DNA from: Lachnospiraceae bacterium
GTDB taxonomy: Bacteria > Bacillota > Clostridia > Lachnospirales > Lachnospiraceae
NCBI GenBank assembly: GCA_022790615.1
Contig: JAAVXK010000077.1
Location: 1-34,105, forward strand
Reading direction: 5' to 3'
DNA: 34,105 bases
This document shows, one piece after another, positions 1 through 8,944 of the stretch. The notes under the pieces were generated by a model. That model worked only from the letters and a program-made list of their open reading frames with translations, searched no databases and was not told where the DNA came from. Position numbers and translations under genes: made by a program. How positions within the stretch are numbered: position 1 is the first letter of the stretch; the number at the start of each line of letters is the position of its first letter.

Positions 1-1258
1 CAAACTTTGTAATCTTCTTCGTCTTCATGTTCGTCTCAAACGTGCCTTCAATACTGTCCATGAGCTTGTTGAAATTCTTCAGTATTGCCGGCGAGGTCGC
101 TTTGTCAAGAATAGCCTTAATCATATGCTGGTGGTTCTTTCCCCGCTGTATGTCGCCATCTGCGAAATGATGTCTCTCACGGCAGAATGCAAGAGCCTCT
201 TTTCCATTAACCTCGTTATATCCTTCCTTGAAACTCGGACCCCAGTCTGACGTAAACGTCTTATCCGAGTATACTTTTACGCCCCCAAGGGCATCTACTA
301 TATCCCTTAGTCCTGAAAAATTAACTCTAGCGTAATAATCAATATCTATATCATAGAGCATCTCAAGCGTCTCAATTGAGACGTCAACCCCATATATTCC
401 CGCATGTGTAAGCTTATCGCCTTTTCCGTTTGATATCGACAGCGGTATAAAATAATCCCTCGGCGTATTTACAAGCAGAATCTGCGCGGTCTCAGGATTA
501 ACCACGGCAATAATATTGACGTCGCTTCTGCTCGTCTTAGCAATCTTTCCGTATGTGTCAATACCGCTGCAATACAATATAAACGGCTTTTTGATATCGG
601 CGTTATTATCAACCTTGTCTTCCTCCTCAATTATATCAACGACCGTCTCAACCTGATGGTTGCCGAGAACCCTTGTTTCCGTCTCAAAATTCTCATGCAG
701 CTCGGTTACCATCTCGCGGTAAGCTTCATTAAATATTATAACCTTTATCTCTTTATTATATAACGCGTCGACAAGTGAAATTGCATCTTCGTATTCTTTC
801 GTCAAAAGCTTTTTATTAAGCTCTGCCTCAAGACTGTTTATCATCGCGTCGGTATACTCACGCCCTATGTCCTTAAGTACACCGAATTCATAGTCCGCCG
901 CATCCGCAACCGACTGCGCAGGGTCTTCCGTAAGCACAATAGCGGACACCTCGTCAACCTTTATGTCAACATCGGACATATTGCTGATTGCCTGATAACC
1001 CCTCCACAGATAAGCCGCCCCGATAATCATAATAACACAGAATATACCCGACAGGACCCTCCCGACTATATACATCCTTTTCGCCATCTGGCTGAAAAAT
1101 GTATACACAAGCAGAAATACGAGCAGGACGGCTATGACAAGCAGGTACTTCTCAGGCAGAATATCAACATACAATATCAGACCTATCAGACCAACTGTCA
1201 ACAAAAATTGAATTATAATAAACACAAGACTTATCTTTTTGCTTAGTAACTGTTTCAT
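1..1258 (-). CDS. LytR-CpsA-Psr (LCP) family cell-wall polymer ligase, 3' end outside window
   Basis: This open frame starts with ATG at 1258, has GGAGG six bases upstream, and stays open to the window edge, giving 419 codons with the C-terminus missing. The N-terminus has about three hydrophobic segments within the first 90 residues. The extracytoplasmic part carries LCP hallmarks: VNTPRDYFIPL (about 440-472) and RERHHFADGDIQRGKNHQ (about 130-190), matching the conserved Arg/Asp pyrophosphate-lipid pocket. LCP enzymes transfer undecaprenyl-pyrophosphate-linked teichoic acid or capsule onto peptidoglycan at the outer face of the membrane. It is the last visible gene of the glycerophosphate-polymer operon, starting about 70 bases after the preceding gene, so attachment of that polymer is its likely job. 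Family assignment is firm; the exact acceptor and polymer are inference. Confidence 0.93.
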   Translation of the reverse strand, partial: MKQLLSKKISLVFIIIQFLLTVGLIGLILYVDILPEKYLLVIAVLLVFLLVYTFFSQMAKRMYIVGRVLSGIFCVIMIIGAAYLWRGYQAISNMSDVDIKVDEVSAIVLTEDPAQSVADAADYEFGVLKDIGREYTDAMINSLEAELNKKLLTKEYEDAISLVDALYNKEIKVIIFNEAYREMVTELHENFETETRVLGNHQVETVVDIIEEEDKVDNNADIKKPFILYCSGIDTYGKIAKTSRSDVNIIAVVNPETAQILLVNTPRDYFIPLSISNGKGDKLTHAGIYGVDVSIETLEMLYDIDIDYYARVNFSGLRDIVDALGGVKVYSDKTFTSDWGPSFKEGYNEVNGKEALAFCRERHHFADGDIQRGKNHQHMIKAILDKATSPAILKNFNKLMDSIEGTFETNMKTKKITKF

Positions 1259-1327
1259 AAGTACCTCCAAATAAAAACGTAAATTCATGATGTAATGTCA
1301 CAGCAAATTTCATGACCGTGAGTATAA

Positions 1328-2443
1328 TTATAAGATTAACTCCAACAATCGTTCCGTTGACCTTCCATCCTTATATTCGTATGCATCATTAAGGAATTTC
1401 TTTCTTTTTTCCTCAAATATATCGTCACCGTTAATCTCCTTTATCAGACCGTCCATGTCGTATACTACCGCGCCCGGCACATACTGCCTATAATCCTCAT
1501 AAAATCCGCGGCTGCCATTTTCAAACACAGCAAGGTCATATGCATAAAATATTATCGGCCTGTCAAAGACTATATATTCAAAAATAATCGATGAGTAGTC
1601 GGTAATGAGAACGTCCGATACGCAAAGAAGCGTATTAAGGTTGCCGTAACCGCCCATGTCATATATTTTCCCGCTATATGCGGCAGTTTCATTAGCGTCA
1701 TAATATTTCGCGACAAACGGATGCAGCCTTAATAAAAGAACCATATCGTCCGGCGTACTCTCTGCCCACCGTTTAAAATCAAGCATAACCTGCGGATTGT
1801 CAATCTGTGAGTCTCTGAAAGTCGGAGCATAAAGCACAAGCTTCTTTCCCGCAAGTTCAGGATACTCCTCATAAAACAACCTTTTCATTTCCGCATGCAT
1901 CCGCCCATCAAACAGCATATCCGTTCTCGGAATACCGGTTATATATACCCGTTCCGGAGCTACCCCGAATGTGTGACTGTATAATTTCTTCGTGTATTTT
2001 GAATTAACGATCAAATGCGTAATTTTACTGTCCGCCCTCTCGACAATAGCCAGCATCTTTCCGCTGCTTATGTCGTGCCCGAACTTTTTTATCGTTCCCG
2101 TGCCGTGCCAGAGCTGTACGACTTTTACGCCGCTTTTCAGCTTTATATAGGCCATCGGAAGAAACTCGTTATCAAGCAGCACGGTCCCGGCCTTTGCTAG
2201 CGCAAACGGTTTTATTACAAACAAATCAAAAAATTCCTTTTTTGACTTATTTTCTTTTCTGAAGCACGAAAACTCCGCCTTTTCATTGCTCTTCGCGATT
2301 GCGGTAATTACAACGCCCACGCTGCTCTGCGCGCTCCCGTCATGGGTCATTACACAAAAGTAACGGTTAAAATCCGTCTTAAACAACAGACATCCTATCC
2401 TATACATTATCGCAAATAATCTGTATCCTATAATCTTTTTCAT
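1328..2443 (-). CDS. CDP-glycerol glycerophosphotransferase family protein (single domain, TagB/TagF-like)
   Basis: This 371-residue protein consists almost only of the glycerophosphotransferase domain. Visible motifs are LWHGTGTIKKFG (111-121), YAPTFRD (205-211), RLHP (239-242), and TDYSS with RPIIFYAYDL (281 onward). The WHG, RLHP and TDYSS histidine, arginine and serine residues bind CDP-glycerol or the acceptor in characterised TagF-type enzymes. It transfers glycerol phosphate from CDP-glycerol to a lipid-linked glycan on the cytoplasmic side of the membrane. The start has AAGGA five bases upstream and follows the stop of the upstream fusion gene by one base, so the two are probably translationally coupled. 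As the shortest of four paralogous transferases it could be a priming enzyme (TagB role) rather than a polymerase; that choice cannot be made from sequence. Confidence 0.92.
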   Translation of the reverse strand: MKKIIGYRLFAIMYRIGCLLFKTDFNRYFCVMTHDGSAQSSVGVVITAIAKSNEKAEFSCFRKENKSKKEFFDLFVIKPFALAKAGTVLLDNEFLPMAYIKLKSGVKVVQLWHGTGTIKKFGHDISSGKMLAIVERADSKITHLIVNSKYTKKLYSHTFGVAPERVYITGIPRTDMLFDGRMHAEMKRLFYEEYPELAGKKLVLYAPTFRDSQIDNPQVMLDFKRWAESTPDDMVLLLRLHPFVAKYYDANETAAYSGKIYDMGGYGNLNTLLCVSDVLITDYSSIIFEYIVFDRPIIFYAYDLAVFENGSRGFYEDYRQYVPGAVVYDMDGLIKEINGDDIFEEKRKKFLNDAYEYKDGRSTERLLELIL

Positions 2444-2444
2444 A

Positions 2445-4592
2445 CTATCCTTCTTTGAACAAACATCCGATTATTTTTTCGGAAGCATGCCCATCATCCC
2501 ATGGATTATATTTTTCCACAAAATTATCATACTTATCCTTATATTTTTCAGATAATCCCGTTTTCATGTCCTGCACAAGCTGTTTTGTAGTAAGCGAAAT
2601 AGGCCCCGGCGCCGTCTCCTCAAAATCAAAATAAAATCCACGCAGAACATTTTTATATTTGGCGAGGTCGTAACAGTAAAAATACATCGGCCTCCTTAAC
2701 AAAGAGTAGTCAAACATAACCGACGAGTAATCTGTTATCAGCATATCCGACGCCAGATATATATCCGTTATATCCGCCGCTTCGTCAAACACATGAACAA
2801 AATCACCGTATACGCTCCAGTCAATATTGTCCTTTACCAAATAATGATATTTTACAGCCAATACCGCCTCGTCCTCAAAGCTCTCTTTCATCAGGCCTAT
2901 ATCAAGACCGCACGTAAAATGATATACACCGAGCCCGCTTGCGTCGTCGTCACGCCATGTTGGCGCATAAAGGATAACCTTTTTTCCGTCCGGTAGTCCG
3001 AGTTTCTTTTTTACGGCGCTGATATCCGCCGGATTATTACATGTAACAAGCCTGTCGTTCCTTGGATAACCCGTCTCAAGCATTTTCCCGGTAAAATCAA
3101 ACGCCCGCCTGAAAATCCCCGATGAAAATTCATTCTGGGATATCAGCATATCCCACATTCCGGCGTTTTTGCGGAATTCATCATGATATTCCCCTATGTC
3201 CGTCTCCCCCGACATATACACATTGTCTATGTCAAGTCCAAGCTTTTTAAGCGGAGTACCGTGCCACGTCTGCAAATAAACCACTCTATTATTCTTTCGT
3301 ATGAACTTCGGTTGTCTTGCATCAAAAATCCAAAAACCTGCAATCGACATATAAAAAAGATACCGAAAGCTCTTGAACCTTATCTGCCTGTGCTTACCGG
3401 GAATATTATGCGGCGTATTATCATAAAACCACACAAATGTGTATTTTTTGTCAAATCCCATTCTAAGCATTTCCTCATATATCGCTTTCGGATTGCCGGC
3501 GTAACTTCTTCCGAGCGCAGATGAGAAAACAACGATTGTCTTTTTTACCGGAAGACACACCTGCATAATTTTATATGCGGCAACGGCGCTCCCTTTTAGA
3601 AACTTAACGAACCTGCCTTTGAGATGCACTCCCTGAATACGTATTATTCTCCTTGCGATCGCAAACTGTCTTCGTCCTGCAAACAACAAGGCCTGCTTCT
3701 CGAGAGCCGCAAACCTGTTAGGTACGTTTTTCACCGCATCTTTTACATATACCGATACGTACCGGGCGGTTTCGTCGTTCAATTCATATCCTGATTTTAA
3801 TAAATCCAATACATTCTGACACATTAGACCGCACAGAATATTTCTCCTCTTCGGCGACAGATTCTCAATAGACACTGAAGTTTTATATACAGATACAAAA
3901 TCCCTTATCATATTCTCAACTTTCGTATCGCTTATACCTGCAAAGCTTCGTTTCCTCTTCGCAAGAACCGCGCCTTTTGCAAGATAATACTCACCTGCGC
4001 TCATCAAAGCTTTCATCACAAACTCTACGTCGCTAAAATACCGCACGCCGTCCGGAAATGTAATATTATTTTCATCCGCCAGCTCTTTTTTAATAAGCAT
4101 ATTAAGTACGGTCACTTCATTCTCAAACAAAGATGTGAGCAGGGCGTCATTCCCCTTTTTGTCACATTTTATACCCCCATTAAATCTGTTTGCGGTATCG
4201 AATGCGCTCTTTCCTTCATCCGTCGTTAATATATCCCCGCGCACAATCCCCGCATCATTTTTGACGGCGCATTCGAGCAGCCTTTCAATACATCCGGGCA
4301 TCATATAGTCGTCGCTGTCAAGAAAATATATATATTTTGCGTCAGCAAGCGCAAGCCCCCTGTTGCGGGCATAGCTAACTCCCTTATTCTCGAACCACTG
4401 TATATATCGGACGGGCATTCCTGCACTCTCGTATTTGTCAACGATTGATACGATTCCTTCTTCCGGAGCGTCGCCCATACACAGCACTTCATACGTCTCA
4501 CTGTCAAGCCCCTGTTCCATTATACTTTCAAAGCATTCGTCCAAATATAAAAGGCCCCTGTAAAATGGAACAATTATACTAACCTCTTTCAT
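2445..4592 (-). CDS. bifunctional GT2 glycosyltransferase / CDP-glycerol glycerophosphotransferase
   Basis: This 715-residue fusion has two domains. Residues 1 to about 230 are a GT-A family 2 glycosyltransferase with SIIVPFYRG (5-13) and the metal-binding FLDSDDY (90-96). Residues about 350-715 are a glycerophosphotransferase with WHGTPLKK (443-450), GYPRND (508-513), YAPTWRDDD (542-550), ITDYSS (619-624) and RPMYFYCYDL. A helical linker joins them. Such fusions suit polymers in which a sugar and glycerol phosphate alternate, because one chain can add both units. GGAGG lies about 12 bases before the ATG, longer than usual spacing. It sits between tagD and the single-domain transferase and is a paralogue of the fusion at 6610-8877. 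Sugar donor and linkage are unknown. Confidence 0.92.
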   Translation of the reverse strand: MKEVSIIVPFYRGLLYLDECFESIMEQGLDSETYEVLCMGDAPEEGIVSIVDKYESAGMPVRYIQWFENKGVSYARNRGLALADAKYIYFLDSDDYMMPGCIERLLECAVKNDAGIVRGDILTTDEGKSAFDTANRFNGGIKCDKKGNDALLTSLFENEVTVLNMLIKKELADENNITFPDGVRYFSDVEFVMKALMSAGEYYLAKGAVLAKRKRSFAGISDTKVENMIRDFVSVYKTSVSIENLSPKRRNILCGLMCQNVLDLLKSGYELNDETARYVSVYVKDAVKNVPNRFAALEKQALLFAGRRQFAIARRIIRIQGVHLKGRFVKFLKGSAVAAYKIMQVCLPVKKTIVVFSSALGRSYAGNPKAIYEEMLRMGFDKKYTFVWFYDNTPHNIPGKHRQIRFKSFRYLFYMSIAGFWIFDARQPKFIRKNNRVVYLQTWHGTPLKKLGLDIDNVYMSGETDIGEYHDEFRKNAGMWDMLISQNEFSSGIFRRAFDFTGKMLETGYPRNDRLVTCNNPADISAVKKKLGLPDGKKVILYAPTWRDDDASGLGVYHFTCGLDIGLMKESFEDEAVLAVKYHYLVKDNIDWSVYGDFVHVFDEAADITDIYLASDMLITDYSSVMFDYSLLRRPMYFYCYDLAKYKNVLRGFYFDFEETAPGPISLTTKQLVQDMKTGLSEKYKDKYDNFVEKYNPWDDGHASEKIIGCLFKEG

Positions 4593-4615
4593 TTTGGTAT
4601 GTTTCCTCCGGGTTA

Positions 4616-5011
4616 TTATCTGCCTCCAAGATTAAGGTCTTCCTTAATCTTGGACGTCGATATACCCTCTGTCCTCGGCAGATATACTACCTCGCAATAA
4701 TCTTTCAGAAAATCAAACTTTCCTTCCCAGTCGTCGCCCATAACAAATATATCTATATCGTTGTCCTGTACATCCTTAATTTTCTGCTCCCACGTAAATT
4801 CGGGAATAACTTTGTCAACATACTTAATGGATTCGAGTATTATTTTCCTGTCCTCATAAGAATGATATGCCTTTTTATTCTTTATCGCATTGAATTCGTC
4901 AGACGATAATACCACGACAAGGTAATCCCCAAGCTCCCTTGCGCGTCTCAAAAGATTAATATGCCCTACATGTAACAAATCATATGTTCCGTACGTTATT
5001 ACCTTTTTCAT
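4616..5011 (-). CDS. tagD: glycerol-3-phosphate cytidylyltransferase
   Basis: This gene makes CDP-glycerol from CTP and sn-glycerol 3-phosphate in the cytoplasm, supplying the activated unit for the four glycerophosphotransferases around it. The protein is 131 residues when started at MKKVITYGTYDLLHVGH, the usual TagD length. HVGH (14-17) is the nucleotidyltransferase HxGH motif and RTEGISTS (113-120) is the second CTP-binding signature. An in-frame codon 13 positions upstream would add a basic tail unlike the family, so I prefer ATG at 5011, which has the purine-rich AGAAGGACA in front. The start overlaps the end of the ABC ATPase gene by 32 bases, indicating co-translation. The assignment is very secure. 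Confidence 0.95.
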   Translation of the reverse strand: MKKVITYGTYDLLHVGHINLLRRARELGDYLVVVLSSDEFNAIKNKKAYHSYEDRKIILESIKYVDKVIPEFTWEQKIKDVQDNDIDIFVMGDDWEGKFDFLKDYCEVVYLPRTEGISTSKIKEDLNLGGR

Positions 5012-5768
5012 TGTCCTTCTGTCCTTTCCTTGCCGTATTCTCATCTTCATATATAGTTATTGCTTCTTCAAGGTCGCCGTAAAACTTAAGACCGCCCTGT
5101 TCAAGTACGATTGCCTTATTGCACACCTTCCGTATCTGGTTCATGGAATGTGAAACAAAAAGAACCGTAACGCCCGAACTCATCATCCTGTTTACCTTTC
5201 TGAGGCTCTTCTTTCTGAACTTAACATCGCCCACCGACAAAACCTCGTCCAGTATGAGTATCTCAGGTTCAACGACTGTCGCAATTGAAAAACCAAGTCT
5301 CGCCTTCATTCCTGACGAATAATTTTTTACGGGTACATTGATAAAATCCCCAAGCTCTGAAAATTTGACTATTTTATTAAACTTTTCGTCAATGAAATCT
5401 TTTTTGTAACCGAGTATGGCCCCATACAGGTAGATGTTTTCCGCACCCGTATACTGGGGGTCGAAACCCGCGCCTAACTCAAGCAGCGGGACTATCTTTC
5501 CATATGACTTTACAGAGCCCTCGGTAGGTTTTAATACACCGGCAATAATTTTGAGAATCGTACTTTTGCCGGCGCCGTTTGAACCAATTATAGCAACCCT
5601 GTCGCCCTTCTCAATAGTAAAACTAACATTTCTCAAAGCCCAAAATTCCTTGTACATTATATTTCTTTTGACGAATCTGACAAAATATTCTTTGAGATTG
5701 TCCACCTTGTTAGAGCTTAAGTTAAATTTCATTCCGACATTATCAACTTTTACCGCTATCTTTCCCAT
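4980..5768 (-). CDS. tagH: teichoic-acid/polysaccharide ABC exporter, ATP-binding subunit (TagH/Wzt type)
   Basis: This cytoplasmic ATPase drives export of a lipid-linked polymer with the permease encoded just upstream. The 262-residue protein has Walker A GSNGAGKST (62-70), signature YSSGM (150-154), Walker B LILDE (171-175) and switch His in VSHS (205-208). The N-terminus FWALRNVSFTIEKGDRVAIIG is typical of the TagH/Wzt/KpsT subgroup. I chose ATG at 5768, with GGAG and a six-base spacer, over an upstream GTG at 5789 that lacks a ribosome site. It is shorter than Bacillus TagH, which has a large extracellular C-terminal extension; here only about 50 residues follow the ATPase core, so there is no polymer-recognition domain. 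The gene symbol is by family and context. Confidence 0.92.
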   Translation of the reverse strand: MGKIAVKVDNVGMKFNLSSNKVDNLKEYFVRFVKRNIMYKEFWALRNVSFTIEKGDRVAIIGSNGAGKSTILKIIAGVLKPTEGSVKSYGKIVPLLELGAGFDPQYTGAENIYLYGAILGYKKDFIDEKFNKIVKFSELGDFINVPVKNYSSGMKARLGFSIATVVEPEILILDEVLSVGDVKFRKKSLRKVNRMMSSGVTVLFVSHSMNQIRKVCNKAIVLEQGGLKFYGDLEEAITIYEDENTARKGQKDNEKGNNVRNI

Positions 5769-5791
5769 AAAAAACTCCAATCCGGCCACAC

Positions 5792-6592
5792 TTACAGATT
5801 AAGTATGAAGTTATCCTGTTTTTTGTAGAATAATATAGTTCCAATTATTATCGTAACAATTCCAAACGAGAGACAGTATATCATGGACGGAGTATGGAAT
5901 CCGACGCCAGATATGCAGTTTCTGAAATTACGTATTACCCCGTATAACGGATTAATGTCAAGCAGCCACCCGTAACCGTTCTTATAGAGCCTGTTCGGCT
6001 CGTAAAATATGGCGCACGTATACATGATTAGCATAAGCGCGACTCCCCAGAGATATTCAAGGTCCCTGAAAAACACCGCCATAGTGGACAATATAAGCCC
6101 CGTCCCCACACACATCAGCAATAGAAGAAGAATCGGAACTATCGCCGCAAACATCCATAACGTAGGCTTAACCTTCAAAACTACCGCCACGCCCAACAGG
6201 ACAATCAGCGATATAAGAAATATAAGGAAATTTGATAAAATAGATGCAAGCGGATACATATACTTTGGAACATACACCTTCTTAATCATAGCGGCATTGC
6301 TGCGAATTGACTTCATCGAGCCCTTCGTCGCCCCTGAAAAGAACGAGTAGAGCAGCCTTCCTGCAAGTATATATACAGGAAACGGCATTCCCGAAGCCTC
6401 GCCGTCTCTGCCCAAAAATGCAGAGAAGACCATCGTAAGGACTATCATTGTAAGAAGCGGCTCTATGAGAGTCCATACGATTCCAAGATATGACCTTCTG
6501 TATTTGAGCTTTATATCTTTTACTACAAGCTGTGACAGAAGATATTTGTATTTGTTAAAATTCGCTATAACATGTACTTTTGGTATTCCCAT
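5792..6592 (-). CDS. tagG: teichoic-acid/polysaccharide ABC exporter, permease subunit (TagG/Wzm, ABC-2 type)
   Basis: This 266-residue integral membrane protein has about six hydrophobic segments. Its N-terminus carries LVVKDIKLKYRRSYLGIVWT (20-39), the amphipathic start typical of ABC-2 polysaccharide permeases, and a PLYGVIRNFR segment comes near the C-terminus. With the adjacent ATPase it should form the flippase that moves the completed undecaprenyl-linked polymer to the outer face. GGGAG lies seven bases upstream of the ATG, and only 23 bases separate it from the ATPase start. The order permease, ATPase, tagD within a set of glycerophosphotransferases supports a teichoic-acid-like cargo rather than an O-antigen. 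Confidence 0.93.
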   Translation of the reverse strand: MGIPKVHVIANFNKYKYLLSQLVVKDIKLKYRRSYLGIVWTLIEPLLTMIVLTMVFSAFLGRDGEASGMPFPVYILAGRLLYSFFSGATKGSMKSIRSNAAMIKKVYVPKYMYPLASILSNFLIFLISLIVLLGVAVVLKVKPTLWMFAAIVPILLLLLMCVGTGLILSTMAVFFRDLEYLWGVALMLIMYTCAIFYEPNRLYKNGYGWLLDINPLYGVIRNFRNCISGVGFHTPSMIYCLSFGIVTIIIGTILFYKKQDNFILNL

Positions 6593-6609
6593 AATAATAC
6601 TCCCGCAAT

Positions 6610-8877
6610 CTACTTAAATACTTCCCGGATGCAGTTTTCTGCAGCATGTCCGTCTTCCCAACCGCAAAATCTTTCATAGAAGACGTCGTATACCGAAGCG
6701 TACTGCTCCCGCACCCCGTCAATATTTTTTATCGATTTTATCACTTCATCCGTATTGAATACAAGAGGACCCGGTATATCTTTTTCCATATCAATATAAA
6801 ATCCCCTCAGAACGTCCCTGTATTTGTCGAGGTCGTATGTAAAGAACAACATCGGCCTCTTAAGGTTCGCATAATCAAAAAATACTGACGAATAATCCGT
6901 AATAAGGATGTCAGATATAAGGTAAAGTTCCGCAATATCGTCATACTTACTTAAATTATAAACAAAACCCTCGGCGCCGGACACGTCAATTTTATCGGCA
7001 ATAAAATAATGCGTTCGCAGTATTATCACGTAGTCGTCCCCAAGTTCCTTTTTCATCGCCGCCAAATCAAGCCGCAGCGTGAATTTATATTTTCCGGCCT
7101 CATAATATTCGTCGTCCCTCCATGTAGGAGCGTATAAAACAACTTTTTTATCCGAAGGAATACCTATTTTCTGCTTGATACCCGCGGCAATTTTATCTCT
7201 GTTCGGCGAGTGCAGGATATCGTTTCTCGGATATCCGAACTTGAGCATATGCTTGTCATACTCGAACGCTCTGCGGAACACCTCGTCGGAAAATCCGTTG
7301 GCGGCCACAAGGTAATCCCACGACCGAGACTGTATATAAAAGTTTTTCTTGTATGTCGGCGACGCGCTTAAGACGTCGTCCATGTCAAACACAAGCTTCT
7401 TAAGCGGCGTACCGTGCCACGTTTCAAGAAAAACATTCTCTTTCCTCTTAATAAATGATTTTGGCTGCCTGCTGTTAAATACTATATATTTTGCCCTAGC
7501 CAGGTATTTAAAATATGCAAAACTAAACCTCTTAATCTGCTTTGCAGGATATGGAAGCTTTGTTTTTTTCTCAAGAATCCAGACACACTTATATTTGCCC
7601 GGATACATTTCATTCAGTTTTTCAAATATATATTTCGGGCTGTCCGAATAACTCTTGCCAAAAAAGCTCTCGAACAAAACGACATTCTGCATAACGGGCT
7701 GTCTTGAATATCTATGCTTATACATTATGTCCTTGACTTTTCTAATATAGTTATGGTGAGTGACGGAATATTTGAGCAGATTTATTATATTCCGCCGGGA
7801 TATTATTTTTGAAATACGCCCGTAATCATCAGCCTTAAGAGCGTCAATGAGCTTTTTCCTGTATCCTGGCAGCTGAGAATACACCCCCGGGCTCAAATCC
7901 ATCATAAGCTCTTTCATCCTGGGAGCGTGTTTTTTTCTATACGCCTTATCCTCATTCTTTTTTATAGCCGGAGCCACTACCGACGCGTAGTAGCTTACCA
8001 GCTTTCTCTCAAATCTATTTCTAAGTCCGGCGTCATTGCCGGTTACTTGAAGCATCGTTTTATACGCCCTGTAAACACAGTCAAACTCATCTTTTCCGAC
8101 TGTCTGGCTCAAAGACGGCATATGAATCGGGTCATTGTGCCTTCTCTTGACGTAATGCGCGTCCGCGTCCGCATTCACAGAACTGCACGCATCAAGCACA
8201 TGCGCGAGGAACGGGATATCATAAAAATGATGAAGCCCCTCGTCAAATCTTATATCGTTATCATATAAAAACTGCCTTGCATACATATTGCCAAGCGCCG
8301 TCACTGAATAGAAGTTCTTGCGTTTTGATACAAGATACGTCCCGGCCATCTCAATTTTTTTCTTCCGTATTGCCTCCTTTGAATCCCCGGACTCAACGTT
8401 GTCAATATAGATTACACTTTCCCCTGCCGGTTCATCGTCGCCGTCCTCTTCGGGGGCATTCCCGTCATCTTCTTCCTCCTCGGTCTCGCCTGACTCCTTG
8501 CGCAGAAAAAACTCTCTTTTGTACCAAGTGTAAATCACCTTTCCAAATAGTAAGTCGTATTCGTTATCCGCTCCACACTGAATGAGTTTTTCAAGAAAAT
8601 GAGCGTCAAGATAGTCGTCACAGTCAAGAAATACGACATATTCACCGGATGCAAAGTCAAGTCCCGCATTTCTGGCGGCACATACGTTTTCCCCGTCAGA
8701 CTTAACAATCTTGATGTCCATGGCATCATATAGGGAAGTAATATCCGAAGGTTCTTCCCCCCCCGATACGACAAGCACAATCTCAAAGTCTTTGTATGTC
8801 TGGTCACTAAGGCTGTCCAGACAATCGTTCAGATATATATCCTCTCCATGATATGGTATGATTACACTAACTTTCAC
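6610..8877 (-). CDS. bifunctional GT2 glycosyltransferase / CDP-glycerol glycerophosphotransferase with acidic insert
   Basis: The architecture matches the fusion at 2445-4592. A GT2 domain comes first, with KVSVIIPYHGED (2-13) and FLDCDDY (83-89), and a C-terminal glycerophosphotransferase follows with WHGTPLKKL (487-495), YAPTWRDDE (582-590), RTHYF (621-625) and ITDYSS (659-664). I place the start at GTG 8877, giving 755 residues, because AGGAGG lies nine bases upstream and the protein then begins in register with its paralogue; a TTG six codons earlier falls on the ribosome site itself. An unusual run of Glu/Asp (residues 128-153) interrupts the region after the GT2 active site. The enzyme probably adds a sugar and a glycerol phosphate in building the exported polymer. 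Sugar identity is unknown. Confidence 0.92.
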   Translation of the reverse strand: MKVSVIIPYHGEDIYLNDCLDSLSDQTYKDFEIVLVVSGGEEPSDITSLYDAMDIKIVKSDGENVCAARNAGLDFASGEYVVFLDCDDYLDAHFLEKLIQCGADNEYDLLFGKVIYTWYKREFFLRKESGETEEEEDDGNAPEEDGDDEPAGESVIYIDNVESGDSKEAIRKKKIEMAGTYLVSKRKNFYSVTALGNMYARQFLYDNDIRFDEGLHHFYDIPFLAHVLDACSSVNADADAHYVKRRHNDPIHMPSLSQTVGKDEFDCVYRAYKTMLQVTGNDAGLRNRFERKLVSYYASVVAPAIKKNEDKAYRKKHAPRMKELMMDLSPGVYSQLPGYRKKLIDALKADDYGRISKIISRRNIINLLKYSVTHHNYIRKVKDIMYKHRYSRQPVMQNVVLFESFFGKSYSDSPKYIFEKLNEMYPGKYKCVWILEKKTKLPYPAKQIKRFSFAYFKYLARAKYIVFNSRQPKSFIKRKENVFLETWHGTPLKKLVFDMDDVLSASPTYKKNFYIQSRSWDYLVAANGFSDEVFRRAFEYDKHMLKFGYPRNDILHSPNRDKIAAGIKQKIGIPSDKKVVLYAPTWRDDEYYEAGKYKFTLRLDLAAMKKELGDDYVIILRTHYFIADKIDVSGAEGFVYNLSKYDDIAELYLISDILITDYSSVFFDYANLKRPMLFFTYDLDKYRDVLRGFYIDMEKDIPGPLVFNTDEVIKSIKNIDGVREQYASVYDVFYERFCGWEDGHAAENCIREVFK
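8419..8496 (-). other. acidic low-complexity insert inside the GT2 domain
   Basis: Residues 128-153 of the fusion protein are almost entirely Glu, Asp, Gly, Pro, Ala and Ser. The equivalent position in the sister fusion (2445-4592) has no such stretch. It probably forms a disordered surface loop; no function can be assigned. Confidence 0.7.
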
Positions 8878-8944
8878 TATATACTGCCTCCTCAATCGAT
8901 AGGTAACTAAAACGACACTATTATAGCAACATATACATATAAAG

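Noticed and set aside
8878-8895. TTG at 8895 as start of the GT2 fusion gene
   Set aside because: The codons from there include the AGGAGG ribosome site itself; the GTG at 8877 is correctly spaced and matches the paralogue.
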